A stretch of DNA of 64,000 bases from Variovorax sp. PBS-H4 (GTDB lineage Bacteria > Pseudomonadota > Gammaproteobacteria > Burkholderiales > Burkholderiaceae_C): positions 1 through 64,000 of the forward strand of contig NZ_LR594677.1 of the NCBI RefSeq assembly GCF_901827205.1, written 5' to 3'. Made by a program: the position numbers and the translations under genes. Shown in pieces: positions 17,800 through 27,429 of the stretch (within the stretch, counting starts at the first letter, position 1; the number at the start of each line of letters is the position of its first letter). The notes beneath the pieces were generated by a model. That model worked only from the letters and a program-made list of their open reading frames with translations, was not told the DNA's origin and did not search any database.

Positions 17800-20700
17800 G
17801 GGGTCTCCTCGTTTTCAGTGCAATAAGTGACGGTACGAAAAGCTAGCACTGGCGCGGAGGTGGTGTTGGTAGATCGTTGATTTCATTGACTTTCCTGTTC
17901 ACTTTCAAATCTGCGATTCGTGGCGTCAAACCGTGGTCGGTTTCATCCATTGGTGCCAGTTATCGATGCATTTGGCCGCGAAGGCAGGATTTGGTCAGCA
18001 TAGCGGTCAACCGGGAAGCGAAACACACCCCGCAAGTTGATGCTCTCCAGCCTGGTGGGCGCAATCTTCCCGATCAGTTCCGGTGGAATGACCTGGCGGC
18101 GGTTCGACCAGCGATCCAGGACCGCCTGCATCTGTGAGGTATTCCACGCCATCACGATGTTGGCCATCAGGCTCAACGCATCGGCCACAGCCTGCATTTC
18201 ATCGACACGTTTGGCCTGCGCCGGGCTGATCCGGCCGGTATAAATGGCGCGCTTGAGGGCGTTAACAGCCTCGCCCCGATTGAGCACCCGGCGCAACTCG
18301 TTCCTGAAAGCGTCCTTGACAAAGTAGTCAGCCAAAAACGCCGTACGCAGCAACCGCCCCAATTGCACGCCAGCCTCATAGATTGGATCGCCCTGGGCGG
18401 CAGAACCGAACCGCGCAAGAGCTGCCACCGCACTGGCATGTCCGCTCATGACCGAGGCTGCCAGGTGCACCAGACTATCCCAATGCTTTTCGATCAAAGC
18501 GACGTCGACATTGGCTTCGCACACCGCAGCGATTTCTGCGGGCACTTTGGTGCCGCGTGGCACAAAGAGGTGGCGCTGTTTGAGTTCCTTCAACCGCGGG
18601 CAAAGATCAAAACCAAGCAAACGGGCATGTGACATGGCAAAGTCGGTGTAGCCATGGGTATCCACAGCAAGCTGGCTGGTCTCCAGCTTTTCTTGGCGGA
18701 TGACACCTTCAATGGCCACGCCCGCCTGGCGCTCATTGAGCACAAAGGGCTGCGCATGGAAGATGCCCCACCGGTCTTTTACATGGGAGTAGATTCCAAT
18801 GGAAGGTGTGTTGCGCCGAGGATCAAGCCGGGCTTGCCACACCCGTTTGGTGGTCTCCATGGTCATCATGTCAGAAGATGCCAAATCGGACCGCCCCCAG
18901 GTGGCGGCAATCGGGTGTCGCTGCATGAATTCCAGCACAGCCTGGCAGGCCTGGCTCAGACGCCGTTCGTCCCGCGCCCAGCGCATGGCCTGGCGAATGC
19001 TGGTGGCAGACAATTGCGGAATCATGCGCGCGCATTCGACCGCAGTCAGACTGGTGCCGTGGGCCATGATGCCGGCATAGACCATCAGCAGCTCGTCGGT
19101 AGAGCGCGGCTCACGTCCGAGCATGATCCAGCTAAAGCGCACCTGGGCGTCAACGGCCAGAATCACTTCCGGCAATTGAACCTCACCGATGCGGTGATCC
19201 AAAGCCGCGCGCAGCTTGGTCACTTCTGGGTCTTCGTCCTCTGCGGGCAATGGCGACAAATGGAGTTCATCATCCACGCGCAGTACGCCACTGCGGGCTG
19301 CAGCGGCCACCGCATCGACACCGGCAGTTACTCTGGCCAGCAAAGGCTTCAAGAAAGTGGCAGCCTTGCTGGGTAACGATAGACGGGCATAGTGTTTCTT
19401 GGACTCTGCCTGCCAACGCTCGTCCGTGAAGAACAAGCGCGCACGACCCCGAAAGCTCAGGCTGTGCTCAATCCAGACCGAGCCATTGCGCACCGCGCGG
19501 CGCAGGGCAAACAGGGTGGCCACCTCCAACGCCTGAAACGCCCGTTCCCGGTCTGGGCTGGAGATCGAAACCTGCCAGATCATTCCCAGACTTGGTGCCA
19601 CCACTTCAACTGGCAGCTTTCTGGATCCTTTGAGATATAAAGCTTGCAGCTTGGCAAGGTACTCGATGGCAGGATGCTCGCCGGTGGCCTGCCAGGGCAG
19701 CTTTGCAATGGCGACGAGCAACGACCGCACGGGGCGAATTCCATCAATCAATCCCTCGCGGACCAGGGAGGCCCTGCTCGGTGGTTTGCGTTTCTGGGTT
19801 TCGGTGATCAAGGCTTCAAGACGGGCACGCAACTCAGCATCTGGCACCGCACCTTGCGCGCTCAAGGCAACAAGTTCGCCGAGCAGCGTTTTGTACATTG
19901 CGGCCCAATTGACGGTAGCGGGGACATCGGCGGCAGCCTGACGCCACAGATCGGCGATCCGGCGCTGCACCATAAGGATCAACTGGTCTGTGGTGGTGAA
20001 CAGGCAATACCGAAGAAAGCATGCGACCTCCACGGTGCGCGCTGGCTCTTTGATCTTGGCTCCGGCTGAGGGCGGCCTGGAGACAAGTCGGCGCGCGTAG
20101 CGGCGCAAGATGAGATCGGGGATGTCTGCCAGGTGCTTATGAACGTCCAGCGTGTAAAGCAGGTCGATGCGCTCCAGTACCTCGCTGATTTGGCGGGTTG
20201 AGTGTTTCGCCGGTGCAGCCCATAGCCAACTCTGCTGGGTTTGTCCATCTGGGCGCAGCTCTGAAACTGAGGCTCGCCAGCGATCAAGTGTTGCTGGATC
20301 AACGCTGGCGGCGATGGCGGTGCCTGTTTCAACTTCAAGCTGGGCAAGTGCCGCCGCAATCAGTGTCCGAATTGCCCGCTCGTGCACGATCACCAGCTTG
20401 TTCTTGTACAGCCATTGACGCGCCCGCACGAGTAGCTGATCGCGGTCGGCGCAGCGCGCCACTTCGTCGCGCAGTTCACGTACCAGTGAGCGGCGCTGGT
20501 GCTCGCTCATCCACTGGAATCCAAGGACCGTGCAGGCTACTTGTTGGTGATCGAATAGCGTGCGCCCGCGTTCATACATGGCTCTCAGCGAGGCGACTTC
20601 TGGTGCTGCAATGCCAAGCTCGTTGCCAAGGTGGCGCCACAAGGCTACTGGAATTACCCGAAAGGCACCGAGCAAACGCCCACTCATGCGCAGGAAACCA

Positions 20701-21003
20701 ATATGGAGCGCCAGACCAAGCTTGTGGGAATCACCTCGGCGTGCATTGATTGCGTCGCGCTCGGCACCATCGAAGGTGAAAAATGCCTTCATCTCGAAGT
20801 CGCTGATATCGCGGGGGAGCCCACGCATCCCCAAAAACGTTGTGTGCCAACCCTGCATCGTGAACCTCAAAAGTGGGAGGCCACCATACCCGTTTACAAA
20901 GCGAACAGGAAAGTCAATGAAATCAACGGTCTACCCAGACCACCCCCGCGCCAGTGCTAGCTTTGCGTACCGTCACTTATTGCACTGAAAACGAGGAGAC
21001 CCC
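17800..21003 (-). mobile_element. IS1071, left copy (intact)
   Basis: Exactly 3,204 bp, the length I know for IS1071, bounded by long inverted repeats that start GGGGTCTCCTCGTTTTCAGT and continue for about 110 bp. It is a class II (Tn3-like) element with tnpA only, no resolvase or res site. The flanking 5-mers (ATCTA left, TAGCA right) do not match, so the usual 5-bp duplication is absent and the copy was probably placed by recombination. It truncates the lysR gene to its right. The copy at 29860-33245 has the same orientation. Confidence 0.95.
17943..20858 (-). CDS. tnpA: IS1071 transposase TnpA
   Basis: Tn3-family DDE transposase. The ATG at 20858 gives 971 aa, the known IS1071 TnpA length; an in-frame TTG lies 12 bp further up. 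The N-terminal DUF4158-type region (residues 1-165) is followed by the long C-terminal DDE_Tnp_Tn3 domain, with the first acidic residue in ILAVDAQVRFSW and the second in LAVDTHGYTDF. The frame is complete, so this copy can supply transposase in trans to the disrupted right copy. Confidence 0.95.
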   Translation of the reverse strand: MQGWHTTFLGMRGLPRDISDFEMKAFFTFDGAERDAINARRGDSHKLGLALHIGFLRMSGRLLGAFRVIPVALWRHLGNELGIAAPEVASLRAMYERGRTLFDHQQVACTVLGFQWMSEHQRRSLVRELRDEVARCADRDQLLVRARQWLYKNKLVIVHERAIRTLIAAALAQLEVETGTAIAASVDPATLDRWRASVSELRPDGQTQQSWLWAAPAKHSTRQISEVLERIDLLYTLDVHKHLADIPDLILRRYARRLVSRPPSAGAKIKEPARTVEVACFLRYCLFTTTDQLILMVQRRIADLWRQAAADVPATVNWAAMYKTLLGELVALSAQGAVPDAELRARLEALITETQKRKPPSRASLVREGLIDGIRPVRSLLVAIAKLPWQATGEHPAIEYLAKLQALYLKGSRKLPVEVVAPSLGMIWQVSISSPDRERAFQALEVATLFALRRAVRNGSVWIEHSLSFRGRARLFFTDERWQAESKKHYARLSLPSKAATFLKPLLARVTAGVDAVAAAARSGVLRVDDELHLSPLPAEDEDPEVTKLRAALDHRIGEVQLPEVILAVDAQVRFSWIMLGREPRSTDELLMVYAGIMAHGTSLTAVECARMIPQLSATSIRQAMRWARDERRLSQACQAVLEFMQRHPIAATWGRSDLASSDMMTMETTKRVWQARLDPRRNTPSIGIYSHVKDRWGIFHAQPFVLNERQAGVAIEGVIRQEKLETSQLAVDTHGYTDFAMSHARLLGFDLCPRLKELKQRHLFVPRGTKVPAEIAAVCEANVDVALIEKHWDSLVHLAASVMSGHASAVAALARFGSAAQGDPIYEAGVQLGRLLRTAFLADYFVKDAFRNELRRVLNRGEAVNALKRAIYTGRISPAQAKRVDEMQAVADALSLMANIVMAWNTSQMQAVLDRWSNRRQVIPPELIGKIAPTRLESINLRGVFRFPVDRYADQILPSRPNASITGTNG

Positions 21004-21624
21004 TAGCAGCTCGTCGGCAAAGCTGGGGCGAGGTGCACTGGGGAACACAATCAACGGCTCGTCGCGCAGTTCAGCCATTGCAACACTAGTGTTGCCAGTG
21101 AGTGGGTGATCGGCATGCACGGCAAGGACGATGGGCTCCCGCCACACAATTTCAGACGCAATATCAGGCTCTGACCTGTAGTAGCGAGCAAAGCCAACGT
21201 CTAACCAACCCTCGCGCAGCGCACGAATTTGGCGGTCCTTCGTCAAGCTTGACAACCGAACAGCGACCCGAGGCTTAAGTTGCCGGTACTCGCCCAATAG
21301 GCGCGGTATCACGCCAAAGATCACCGATCCATAGTAGGCCACTTCTATGTGGCCGAAATCCCCCCGTGCCGCGCGCTGGGATTTCTCAACCGCGTCGTTC
21401 GCTACGTGGAGCGCCCGCCTTGCCTCCTCCAGGAACACCGCACCTGCCGCAGTCACGTCTACGCCGGTCGGAGAGCGATCAAAGAGTTCCACCCCAATTT
21501 CCGCTTCGAGCTGCTTGATCATGCGCGATAGGGGCGGTTGAGACACGTGAAGCCGCTGTGATGCACGGCGAAAGCTGCGCTCTTCCGCGACGGTAACGAA
21601 GTACCGGAGGTGACGGAGTTCCAT
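21004..21624 (-). pseudogene. LysR-type regulator, C-terminus removed by IS1071
   Basis: About 206 residues remain of an expected ~300. The N-terminal helix-turn-helix (residues 1-60, RRASQRLHVSQPPLSRMIKQ) and the first part of the effector domain are intact. After residue ~206 the IS1071 end supplies eight foreign codons and a stop. It resembles CatR/ClcR-type regulators and faces away from the chlorocatechol dioxygenase, as ClcR-type genes do, but stands 500 bp away rather than the usual ~150. A protein without the second effector lobe is unlikely to respond normally. Confidence 0.8.
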
Positions 21625-22126
21625 AGAGACCTACACCGATACCTTTTTGGTAATCACGATTCCAAAGATGATATTGGATCAACAGGCGCGCAGTCCGTAC
21701 ATTCCACGGTCGCGAGATCGAGCAGGGATGTGGATCGGTGGAGCCGGAGGAGGTATGCATCGCACGCTGCAGCTGGCGTGGATTGCATGCACCCGCCGCA
21801 TTGATCGCGTGCCGGACTGGAAAAGTGGTGCCCGAGAGGTCGCTGTGATGGCGGATTAACCCCGTCAGCGTCGCGGGGAACGACACAGAGTATGTCGGTG
21901 CGCGCCCGATTTCACGCGGGCCGCTGGCAGATCCGCCGCACATCTGCTGTCGCCAAGGCGGCACTCAAGGTCTACACGCAACGAACAAATGGGCCTAAGT
22001 ACGTTTTTCCCACTGAGCCGACGTAGCCGCGCACCAATCCTAGGGTCAACCCTAGGCTAGAAAGACAGACATTAGGTCGATAATCCGCCGCATTCCTTCA
22101 ACCAGAGCAACGCAAAGGAGAGCTCC
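21625..22126. other. Divergent regulatory region between lysR remnant and dioxygenase gene
   Basis: 500 bp without a credible gene. It should carry the promoter of the catabolic operon. The AGGAGA ribosome site of the dioxygenase lies at about 22112-22117. The most striking element is the perfect palindrome at 22039-22056, annotated separately. Confidence 0.5.
22039..22056. promoter_or_regulatory. Perfect 18-bp palindrome upstream of the chlorocatechol dioxygenase
   Basis: CCTAGGGT-CA-ACCCTAGG, 8-bp arms, 70 bp before the start of the dioxygenase gene. The position suits an operator. LysR proteins usually bind T-N11-A sites, whereas MarR dimers bind compact palindromes of this size. The MarR gene in the same cluster is therefore the better candidate. 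Binding is inferred only. Confidence 0.5.
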
Positions 22127-22873
22127 ATGGCAAACCGCGTCGAAACCGTGGTCTACGACATCGTGAAAGCGGTGCGTGAGGTCCTGTCCCGTCACGACGT
22201 CACTTTCGAGGAATACCGCGCAGGCGTGGGCTTCTTGATGCAGTACGCGAAGGCGCCAGAGTACGAGATCCCTCTGGTTTGTGATCTGTGGTTCAACGCC
22301 ACCATCACTGACAATGAAATGAAGCACCGCAAGGGCTCCACTACGAACGTCGAGGGACCGTACTTCCTGGAGAACGTACCGGTCATCAACGACGAAATTA
22401 AGACTCTCGACGATGGCAGCGAGCCTTTGGTACTCGAAGGGCGGGTGACGGACCTGGCGGGCAAGCCTATTAAGGGCGCGGAAATGTTCGTGTGGCACTC
22501 GGACAATCACGGACATTACAGCGGTTTCGATCCTGAACTTCCCCAAGACTCCTACCGGGGTAAGAAGATCATTGGTGCAGACGGTGAGTACCGGATTCGC
22601 ACCCGTGTTCCTGCGCCGTATCCGATTCCGCATCACGGGCCGAGCGGCAAGCTGCTCGAGATGATGGGGCGGCATCCTTGGAGGCCGGCTCACGTGCACT
22701 TCAAGATTCGTGCTCCCGGTTTTCTGGAGCACACCACGCAATCGTACTTCACGGGCGGAAAGTGGGTCGATAGCGACTGCGTAGAAGGTGTTCGTCCGGC
22801 GCTGATTCACAACCTTGAAGATGCCAACGGCGCCAAGGTTCTGCGCAAGGACTTCAAGCTCGATCCGGCGTAG
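22127..22873 (+). CDS. tfdC: Chlorocatechol 1,2-dioxygenase
   Basis: 248-aa intradiol ring-cleavage dioxygenase that opens (chloro)catechol to (chloro)-cis,cis-muconate. The four non-haem Fe(III) ligands are visible: Y131 (GHYSG), Y165 (APYPIP), H189 and H191 (RPAHVHF). An N-terminal linker domain (residues 1-90) provides the dimer contact typical of the family. The length (~250 aa rather than ~310) points to the chlorocatechol branch (ClcA/TfdC/CcdC) instead of CatA. A clear AGGAGA precedes the ATG. First gene of the cluster, separated by 350 bp from the next one. The symbol denotes the family; orthology to a named system is not established. Confidence 0.93.
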   Translation: MANRVETVVYDIVKAVREVLSRHDVTFEEYRAGVGFLMQYAKAPEYEIPLVCDLWFNATITDNEMKHRKGSTTNVEGPYFLENVPVINDEIKTLDDGSEPLVLEGRVTDLAGKPIKGAEMFVWHSDNHGHYSGFDPELPQDSYRGKKIIGADGEYRIRTRVPAPYPIPHHGPSGKLLEMMGRHPWRPAHVHFKIRAPGFLEHTTQSYFTGGKWVDSDCVEGVRPALIHNLEDANGAKVLRKDFKLDPA

Positions 22874-22881
22874 TCGGTCGG

Positions 22882-22908
22882 CATCACCAGTGGTCCAAAG
22901 TGGTGATG
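22882..22908. terminator. Stem-loop after the dioxygenase gene
   Basis: An inverted repeat CATCACCA...TGGTGATG with an 11-nt loop starts about 10 bp after the stop codon. No T-run follows, so it may be a transcript-stabilising hairpin or weak terminator separating the dioxygenase from the downstream genes. The rest of 22909-23223 holds no gene. Confidence 0.4.
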
Positions 22909-23223
22909 GGCGCGAAACGGTAATTGGGGTCGCGGGTGCATTTCGCACCATCGTCCCGTCGCACCTTCGCGACGGAATGGAGCTCCCTTTGCTGGGCCGC
23001 CATTGAGTCGTTTTCTCGGCGGGCGCGCGGAAATGAGCAATCGACTGGCCTGCGGATCACGATAGGACATGCAGCTGCCTTCGGTGGTCTCGCTTCCGCA
23101 GCGTCAGGTCTTGACTGGCGGCATGAAAGAGAGCTGTGAGTACCCGCACGAGTATCTGTCTGCGAAGCGCTTCGCTAGGGCGAAAAGGTCTCTGCGGGCG
23201 TTTAGTGTGAGGCTTGATGAAAT

Positions 23224-24204
23224 ATGACTGGTCCTACTTCTATCCGCAGACGTAAATTGCTGCTGGGCACTGGCGCCGGTTTGGTGAGCGTCGGCACTTT
23301 TGCGCAGCAGAATGCTTACCCAACGAAGCCAGTCCGTATCGTTGTGCCCTTTGCTGCAGGTACGGCGAGCGACTCACTCACTCGTTTAATCGCAGAGGGA
23401 CTTGCCGAGCGTCTGAAGCAGCCTGTTCTCGTGGAGAACAGGCCGGGAGCAGGCGGAACGGTGGGCACTGAGCTGGCCTCTCGTAGCCCACACGATGGCT
23501 ACACATTGCTGATGGCGGCTACGCCGAACGTGGCAATCAATCCAACGCTGTATGCGAGTTCTTCACTCGAGCCGGACAAGGCGTTTCGCGCGGTCGGCAT
23601 GGTGGCGTCCGCTGCGAACGTCATCGTGGCTGGAAATCACATGCCCTTCAGCGATTTTCCCGGCATGCTTTCCTACGCGAGAGCAAATCCCCGGAAACTT
23701 ACCTTCGCAACGTATGCGGTCGGGAGTACTGGGCATCTGGCTGGCGCCATGCTGAACGCGCGCGCAGGCGTTGATCTTCTTCATGTTGCAGCGGGCGACC
23801 CGCTCTCCCTAGCTGTCGGCGAACACGTCCAGCTGGCGTTCGTGACGCCCACCGCAACGTTGCCGTTGGTTCGCAGCGGCAAGCTCAAGGCTCTCGCTGT
23901 TACTTCCGCTAAGAGGCTCGGCATTGCACCGGACATTCCGACAGTTAGCGAGTCCGGTCTAAGGCACTTCAGTGCCGTAGCCTGGTATGGCTACGTGGTT
24001 CCACGGCGCACGCCGGACGAGATTGTTCGCGTACTGGAGGCTCACCTGCAAAGCACGATCCGCTCAGCAAAATTCGAGACCTTCGCGCGCACCAGTGGTA
24101 ACGAGATCACTTGGCTCGGTTCAGACGAGTTCTCCTCTTATATGGAGAGCGAGCGCATCAAGTGGGGCGAGGCTGTCCGCAGGTCAGGTGCGAGGGCGGA
24201 ATAG
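23224..24204 (+). CDS. Bug/TctC-family periplasmic solute-binding protein
   Basis: 326-aa substrate-binding protein of the tripartite tricarboxylate transporter type. A twin-Arg/basic N-terminus with a hydrophobic core (RRRKLLLGTGAGLVSVGTFA) forms a signal sequence. The Bug hallmark YPTKPVRIVVPFAAGTASD follows at 32-50, then ENRPGAGGTVGTELASRSP. Bug proteins often accompany aromatic degradation genes and bind carboxylated compounds. No TctA/TctB membrane partner lies in the window, so transport would need one elsewhere. It probably starts a unit that runs to the hydrolase at 28120. Confidence 0.9.
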   Translation: MTGPTSIRRRKLLLGTGAGLVSVGTFAQQNAYPTKPVRIVVPFAAGTASDSLTRLIAEGLAERLKQPVLVENRPGAGGTVGTELASRSPHDGYTLLMAATPNVAINPTLYASSSLEPDKAFRAVGMVASAANVIVAGNHMPFSDFPGMLSYARANPRKLTFATYAVGSTGHLAGAMLNARAGVDLLHVAAGDPLSLAVGEHVQLAFVTPTATLPLVRSGKLKALAVTSAKRLGIAPDIPTVSESGLRHFSAVAWYGYVVPRRTPDEIVRVLEAHLQSTIRSAKFETFARTSGNEITWLGSDEFSSYMESERIKWGEAVRRSGARAE

Positions 24205-24262
24205 CCCGGCTCCTGCTCGCCTTGGGTCCGTAAAGAGAGCGTCGCGATGAAGGCAAGAACCT

Positions 24263-24811
24263 ATGAAACCATCACCCTCAACTGAAGACGGCCTCGCATG
24301 GGCCCCGGATCCTAATGCAACGATGGGCTCTCTGACGGGAACTCTCAGCTCTCTGCTGCGAATCCCCTTCGAGGCTCAGGCATCACGGGTCTATAAGGCG
24401 CTCGCGACGTCGGGATACCCAGAAATACGGGAAGCTCATGGCGCTGTATTTAGGCACTTGCCGTTGGTGGGCGCCTCTGTGTCGGATTTGGCCAGACGCG
24501 CTGGGATGGCAAAACAGAGTATGGGTTATTTGGTCGACTCATTGGTGTCCCTCGGATACTTGGAGATTCGCAAGGATCCGTCCGACCGGAGAGTGAACAT
24601 CGTACAGATGTCTCCCAAAGGTATCGAAATGATGCGCATCGCAACAGACATTGGTAAACGCATCGAGAACGAATGGGCTGAGCGGATGGGCGTGGTGGAG
24701 ATGGGCTCGCTTCGAGCGCTGCTCAAGCTTTTGGCAAGTTCCATCCCAGATCTTGCCAATGCCGATGCCGATCCCGAAACGCGGCCGCCGGCCGATGTCT
24801 CATCGAATTAA
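24263..24811 (+). CDS. MarR-family transcriptional regulator
   Basis: 182-aa winged-helix regulator. The DNA-binding helices lie at about 74-100 (SVSDLARRAGMAKQSMGYLV) and the wing at 105-118 (LEIRKDPSDRRVNIVQM), with flanking helices for dimerisation. It starts 58 bp after the tctC stop and is followed 13 bp later by the YciI-like gene. Chlorocatechol clusters are normally under LysR control. Both lysR genes here are broken, so this intact MarR may be the remaining cluster regulator, acting through the palindrome at 22039. Confidence 0.88.
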   Translation: MKPSPSTEDGLAWAPDPNATMGSLTGTLSSLLRIPFEAQASRVYKALATSGYPEIREAHGAVFRHLPLVGASVSDLARRAGMAKQSMGYLVDSLVSLGYLEIRKDPSDRRVNIVQMSPKGIEMMRIATDIGKRIENEWAERMGVVEMGSLRALLKLLASSIPDLANADADPETRPPADVSSN

Positions 24812-24824
24812 CACTGGAGAAAAT

Positions 24825-25160
24825 ATGTACGTCGCAATCTTCTTTCAGGATCTCCCAGGTACCGCCTCTAAGAGGCAAGCTGTCGTATCCGAGCACCGCA
24901 AGTATATGGAAGTGAATGCTGCAAAGGTGCTTGCTGCAGGGGCCACATTCACCGATGACGGGAAATCTGTTAAAGGAGGCAGTTACGTGGTGAAAGTGGC
25001 TGATATGGCTGAAGCCCGGAAGTTCGTAGATGACGACCCGTTCACCAAAGCAGGTTTGCGAGCTGTGGTGTTCATTCAGCCTTGGATTCGAGCGGTGTTC
25101 GACGGGAAGTTCAATATTCCCACCGATGACAGTCCGCTCTACGCCGACTCAGTTGCTTGA
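24825..25160 (+). CDS. YciI-like small enzyme, possible (chloro)muconolactone-processing protein
   Basis: 111-aa single-domain protein with the YCII/ferredoxin-like pattern: MYVAIFFQDLPG at the start, HRKYMEVNAAKVLAAG at 24-39, and DDPFTKAGL at 70-78. Start chosen by GGAGA upstream and agreement with the family N-terminus. It lies between marR and the maleylacetate reductase gene, 9 bp upstream of the latter, so it is in the catabolic transcript. YciI-like and muconolactone-isomerase-like proteins share this fold, and one such protein dehalogenates 5-chloromuconolactone in Rhodococcus. A role on lactone intermediates is plausible but unproven. Confidence 0.82.
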   Translation: MYVAIFFQDLPGTASKRQAVVSEHRKYMEVNAAKVLAAGATFTDDGKSVKGGSYVVKVADMAEARKFVDDDPFTKAGLRAVVFIQPWIRAVFDGKFNIPTDDSPLYADSVA

Positions 25161-25169
25161 GCCCCTGCG

Positions 25170-26249
25170 ATGCCTGACTTCACATATCAGGGCCTAGCCA
25201 GCCGGGTAGTCTTCGGCCGTGGGACGATATCCGCATTGAAGCGGGAGGTCGAGGCCCTTGGCTGCCGGCGAGTTCTGGTTGTCTCCACCTCACAGCAGAC
25301 TGCGGATGCCGACCGCGTGAAGGCTCGCCTTGGTGATTTGCACGCGGCGACCTTTTCGGGCGCTGCCATGCACACACCCACTGATGTTACGGCCCGTGTT
25401 CTGGAGCTTGTGCAAGAGCAAGCTATAGACGGGGTGGTGGCCATTGGTGGTGGGTCGTCCATCGGTCTATCTAAGGCAATTGCACTGCACACCGATCTAC
25501 CTCAGCTCGTGGTGCCGACGACTTACGCCGGCTCGGAGATGACACCAATACTGGGGCAAACCGAAAACGGAGTAAAGACGACGCAGCGGACACTTAGAGT
25601 GCTGCCGGAAACCGTTGTCTACGACGTTGAGCTGACGCTCACTCTTCCGCCCTTAATGTCTGTTGCGAGCGGCTTAAATGCTTTAGCCCACGCCGCTGAG
25701 GCGCTTTATGCGCAGGATTGCAATCCGATTGTATCGTTGATGGCGTCAGAGGGAATTACTGCCCTATACGACAGTCTTCCGCGCATCAAGTCAGATCCAG
25801 CCGATCTGGACGCTCGTGCGAGCGCGCTGTATGGATCATGGCTGTGCGGGATTTGTCTGGCGTCCACCTCCATGGGACTGCACCACAAGCTTTGTCATAC
25901 GTTAGGGGGAACTTTAAATCTTCCTCATGCCGAGACACACGCGGTGGTACTCCCGCATGCTCTCGCTTACAACACGCCTGCCGTGACAGACGCACTCAAG
26001 ATTATGGAGCGTGCACTTGGAGGCGGCGACGTGCCGGCCAAGCTGTACGACATGACCAAGAGCAGCGGCGCCACAGTCGCTTTGAAGGACCTCGGCATGG
26101 CTGAATCGGACATTCCTGTTGTTGTTCAGGCCGTAATGAGCAAGCCATATGCGAACCCAGTGCCGCTCAGTGCTGGCGCCATCGAAAAGCTGCTCAGGAA
26201 CGCATGGGGCGGTGTGCGTCCGGATCAATCAAATTCTCCGCATGCATAA
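25170..26249 (+). CDS. tfdF: Maleylacetate reductase
   Basis: 359-aa iron-alcohol-dehydrogenase-family enzyme that reduces maleylacetate (and 2-chloromaleylacetate, with chloride loss) to 3-oxoadipate using NAD(P)H. The nucleotide-binding GGGSSIG lies at 93-99, the signature PTTYAGSE at 116-123 and the metal-region histidines in HHKLCHTLGG and HAETHAVVLPH. The length is normal for TfdF/ClcE. Its last codons overlap a possible start of the next gene, consistent with one operon. Confidence 0.93.
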   Translation: MPDFTYQGLASRVVFGRGTISALKREVEALGCRRVLVVSTSQQTADADRVKARLGDLHAATFSGAAMHTPTDVTARVLELVQEQAIDGVVAIGGGSSIGLSKAIALHTDLPQLVVPTTYAGSEMTPILGQTENGVKTTQRTLRVLPETVVYDVELTLTLPPLMSVASGLNALAHAAEALYAQDCNPIVSLMASEGITALYDSLPRIKSDPADLDARASALYGSWLCGICLASTSMGLHHKLCHTLGGTLNLPHAETHAVVLPHALAYNTPAVTDALKIMERALGGGDVPAKLYDMTKSSGATVALKDLGMAESDIPVVVQAVMSKPYANPVPLSAGAIEKLLRNAWGGVRPDQSNSPHA

Positions 26250-26250
26250 C

Positions 26251-27429
26251 ATGTCCAGCCAACAAACCTTAGGTGCACAAACCGGTGGAGCGCCGACCGA
26301 CACCATCGAGTCGATTGAAACTCAAATCGTCGATCTGCCACTGAAGAAAGTTCACAACCACTCCAGTGGAACGCACGGGACACAGTCGCTCGTAATGGTT
26401 ACTCTGAGAACCAGTAGTGGTGCCGTCGGCTATGGCGAGGGCGGAACCCCCGCCGGCACTGCTTTCTGGGGTGGTGAATGCAGCGAGACCATCAAGGAGA
26501 TCATAGATAGATACCTAGCGCCGGCCGTGCGGGGCGTCAATGTCTTTTCTCACGAGTTAATTCTCAAAGCGATGGACCGTGCGTCAGCCAGAAACAACTT
26601 TGCCAAAGCGGCGGTCGATGTCGCCGTGCATGACGCTGTGAGCAAGTTGTACGGTGTACCGGTCAGCGCGCTTTACGGTGGACGGGCACGATCTTCGATT
26701 CCTGTACTGTGGGCTTTAGCGTCCGGTGATCTCTCATACGACGTTGCAGACGCGGAGCGGCAACTCGAGGCGAAAAAGCATCGAACCTTCAAGCTTAAGA
26801 TCGGAATGGGGGATCCTTTGGAGGAGACGGCCCGCGCGATTCAAACGGCCGAAGCTGTATGGAAGATCGACGCCGCCGCCGTGTTCACGGTAGACCTCAA
26901 TCAAGCTTGGGACGAACCGACTTGCATGCGCCTGCTGCCCAGATTGCAGAGGGCGGGTTTTGGGTTGATCGAGCAACCACTTCCGCGGTGGAACCATGAA
27001 GGTATGGCGCGGGTCGCAGCGCGCCTGGATATTCCCATTGCTGCCGATGAAGGTCTTTGGGACAGCCATGATGCATACGCCTCCTTCAAGGCCTGTTCGA
27101 CTGACGTGTATGGCGTAAAAATCGCCAAGGGTGGTGGCATCCGTCGAGCGTACAAGGCCGCGGGTGTGGCTGAGGCTGCCGGGATTCCGATTTACGGTGG
27201 CATGGCGCTAGAGAGTTCCATCGGGACAGCCGCGGGCCTTCAGCTATTCAGCGCGCTGCCGGAGCTCGCGTGGGGATGCGAGCTGATTGGTCCGCTGCTG
27301 TTAGCCGATGACCTTACGACTGCACCTACGGTCTATCGGGACTACGAAGTGGTCGTTCCGGACGGAATCGGGCTCGGGGTCCAGCTTGACCATGAGAAAA
27401 TCAACTTCTACGCACGAAAAAATGGATAG
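26251..27429 (+). CDS. tfdD: Chloromuconate cycloisomerase
   Basis: 392-aa muconate-lactonising enzyme of the enolase superfamily. It converts chloromuconate to a dienelactone with loss of chloride. Catalytic KxK is K181-L-K183, the metal ligands are D215 (VDLNQAW), E241 (IEQPLP) and D266 (AADEG), and the general-base lysine lies at 290-293 (VKIAKGGG). Two in-frame ATGs exist, at 26242 (overlapping the previous stop) and 26251. Neither has a strong ribosome site, so translation is probably coupled. The 3' end overlaps the hydrolase gene by 8 bp. Confidence 0.93.
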   Translation: MSSQQTLGAQTGGAPTDTIESIETQIVDLPLKKVHNHSSGTHGTQSLVMVTLRTSSGAVGYGEGGTPAGTAFWGGECSETIKEIIDRYLAPAVRGVNVFSHELILKAMDRASARNNFAKAAVDVAVHDAVSKLYGVPVSALYGGRARSSIPVLWALASGDLSYDVADAERQLEAKKHRTFKLKIGMGDPLEETARAIQTAEAVWKIDAAAVFTVDLNQAWDEPTCMRLLPRLQRAGFGLIEQPLPRWNHEGMARVAARLDIPIAADEGLWDSHDAYASFKACSTDVYGVKIAKGGGIRRAYKAAGVAEAAGIPIYGGMALESSIGTAAGLQLFSALPELAWGCELIGPLLLADDLTTAPTVYRDYEVVVPDGIGLGVQLDHEKINFYARKNG

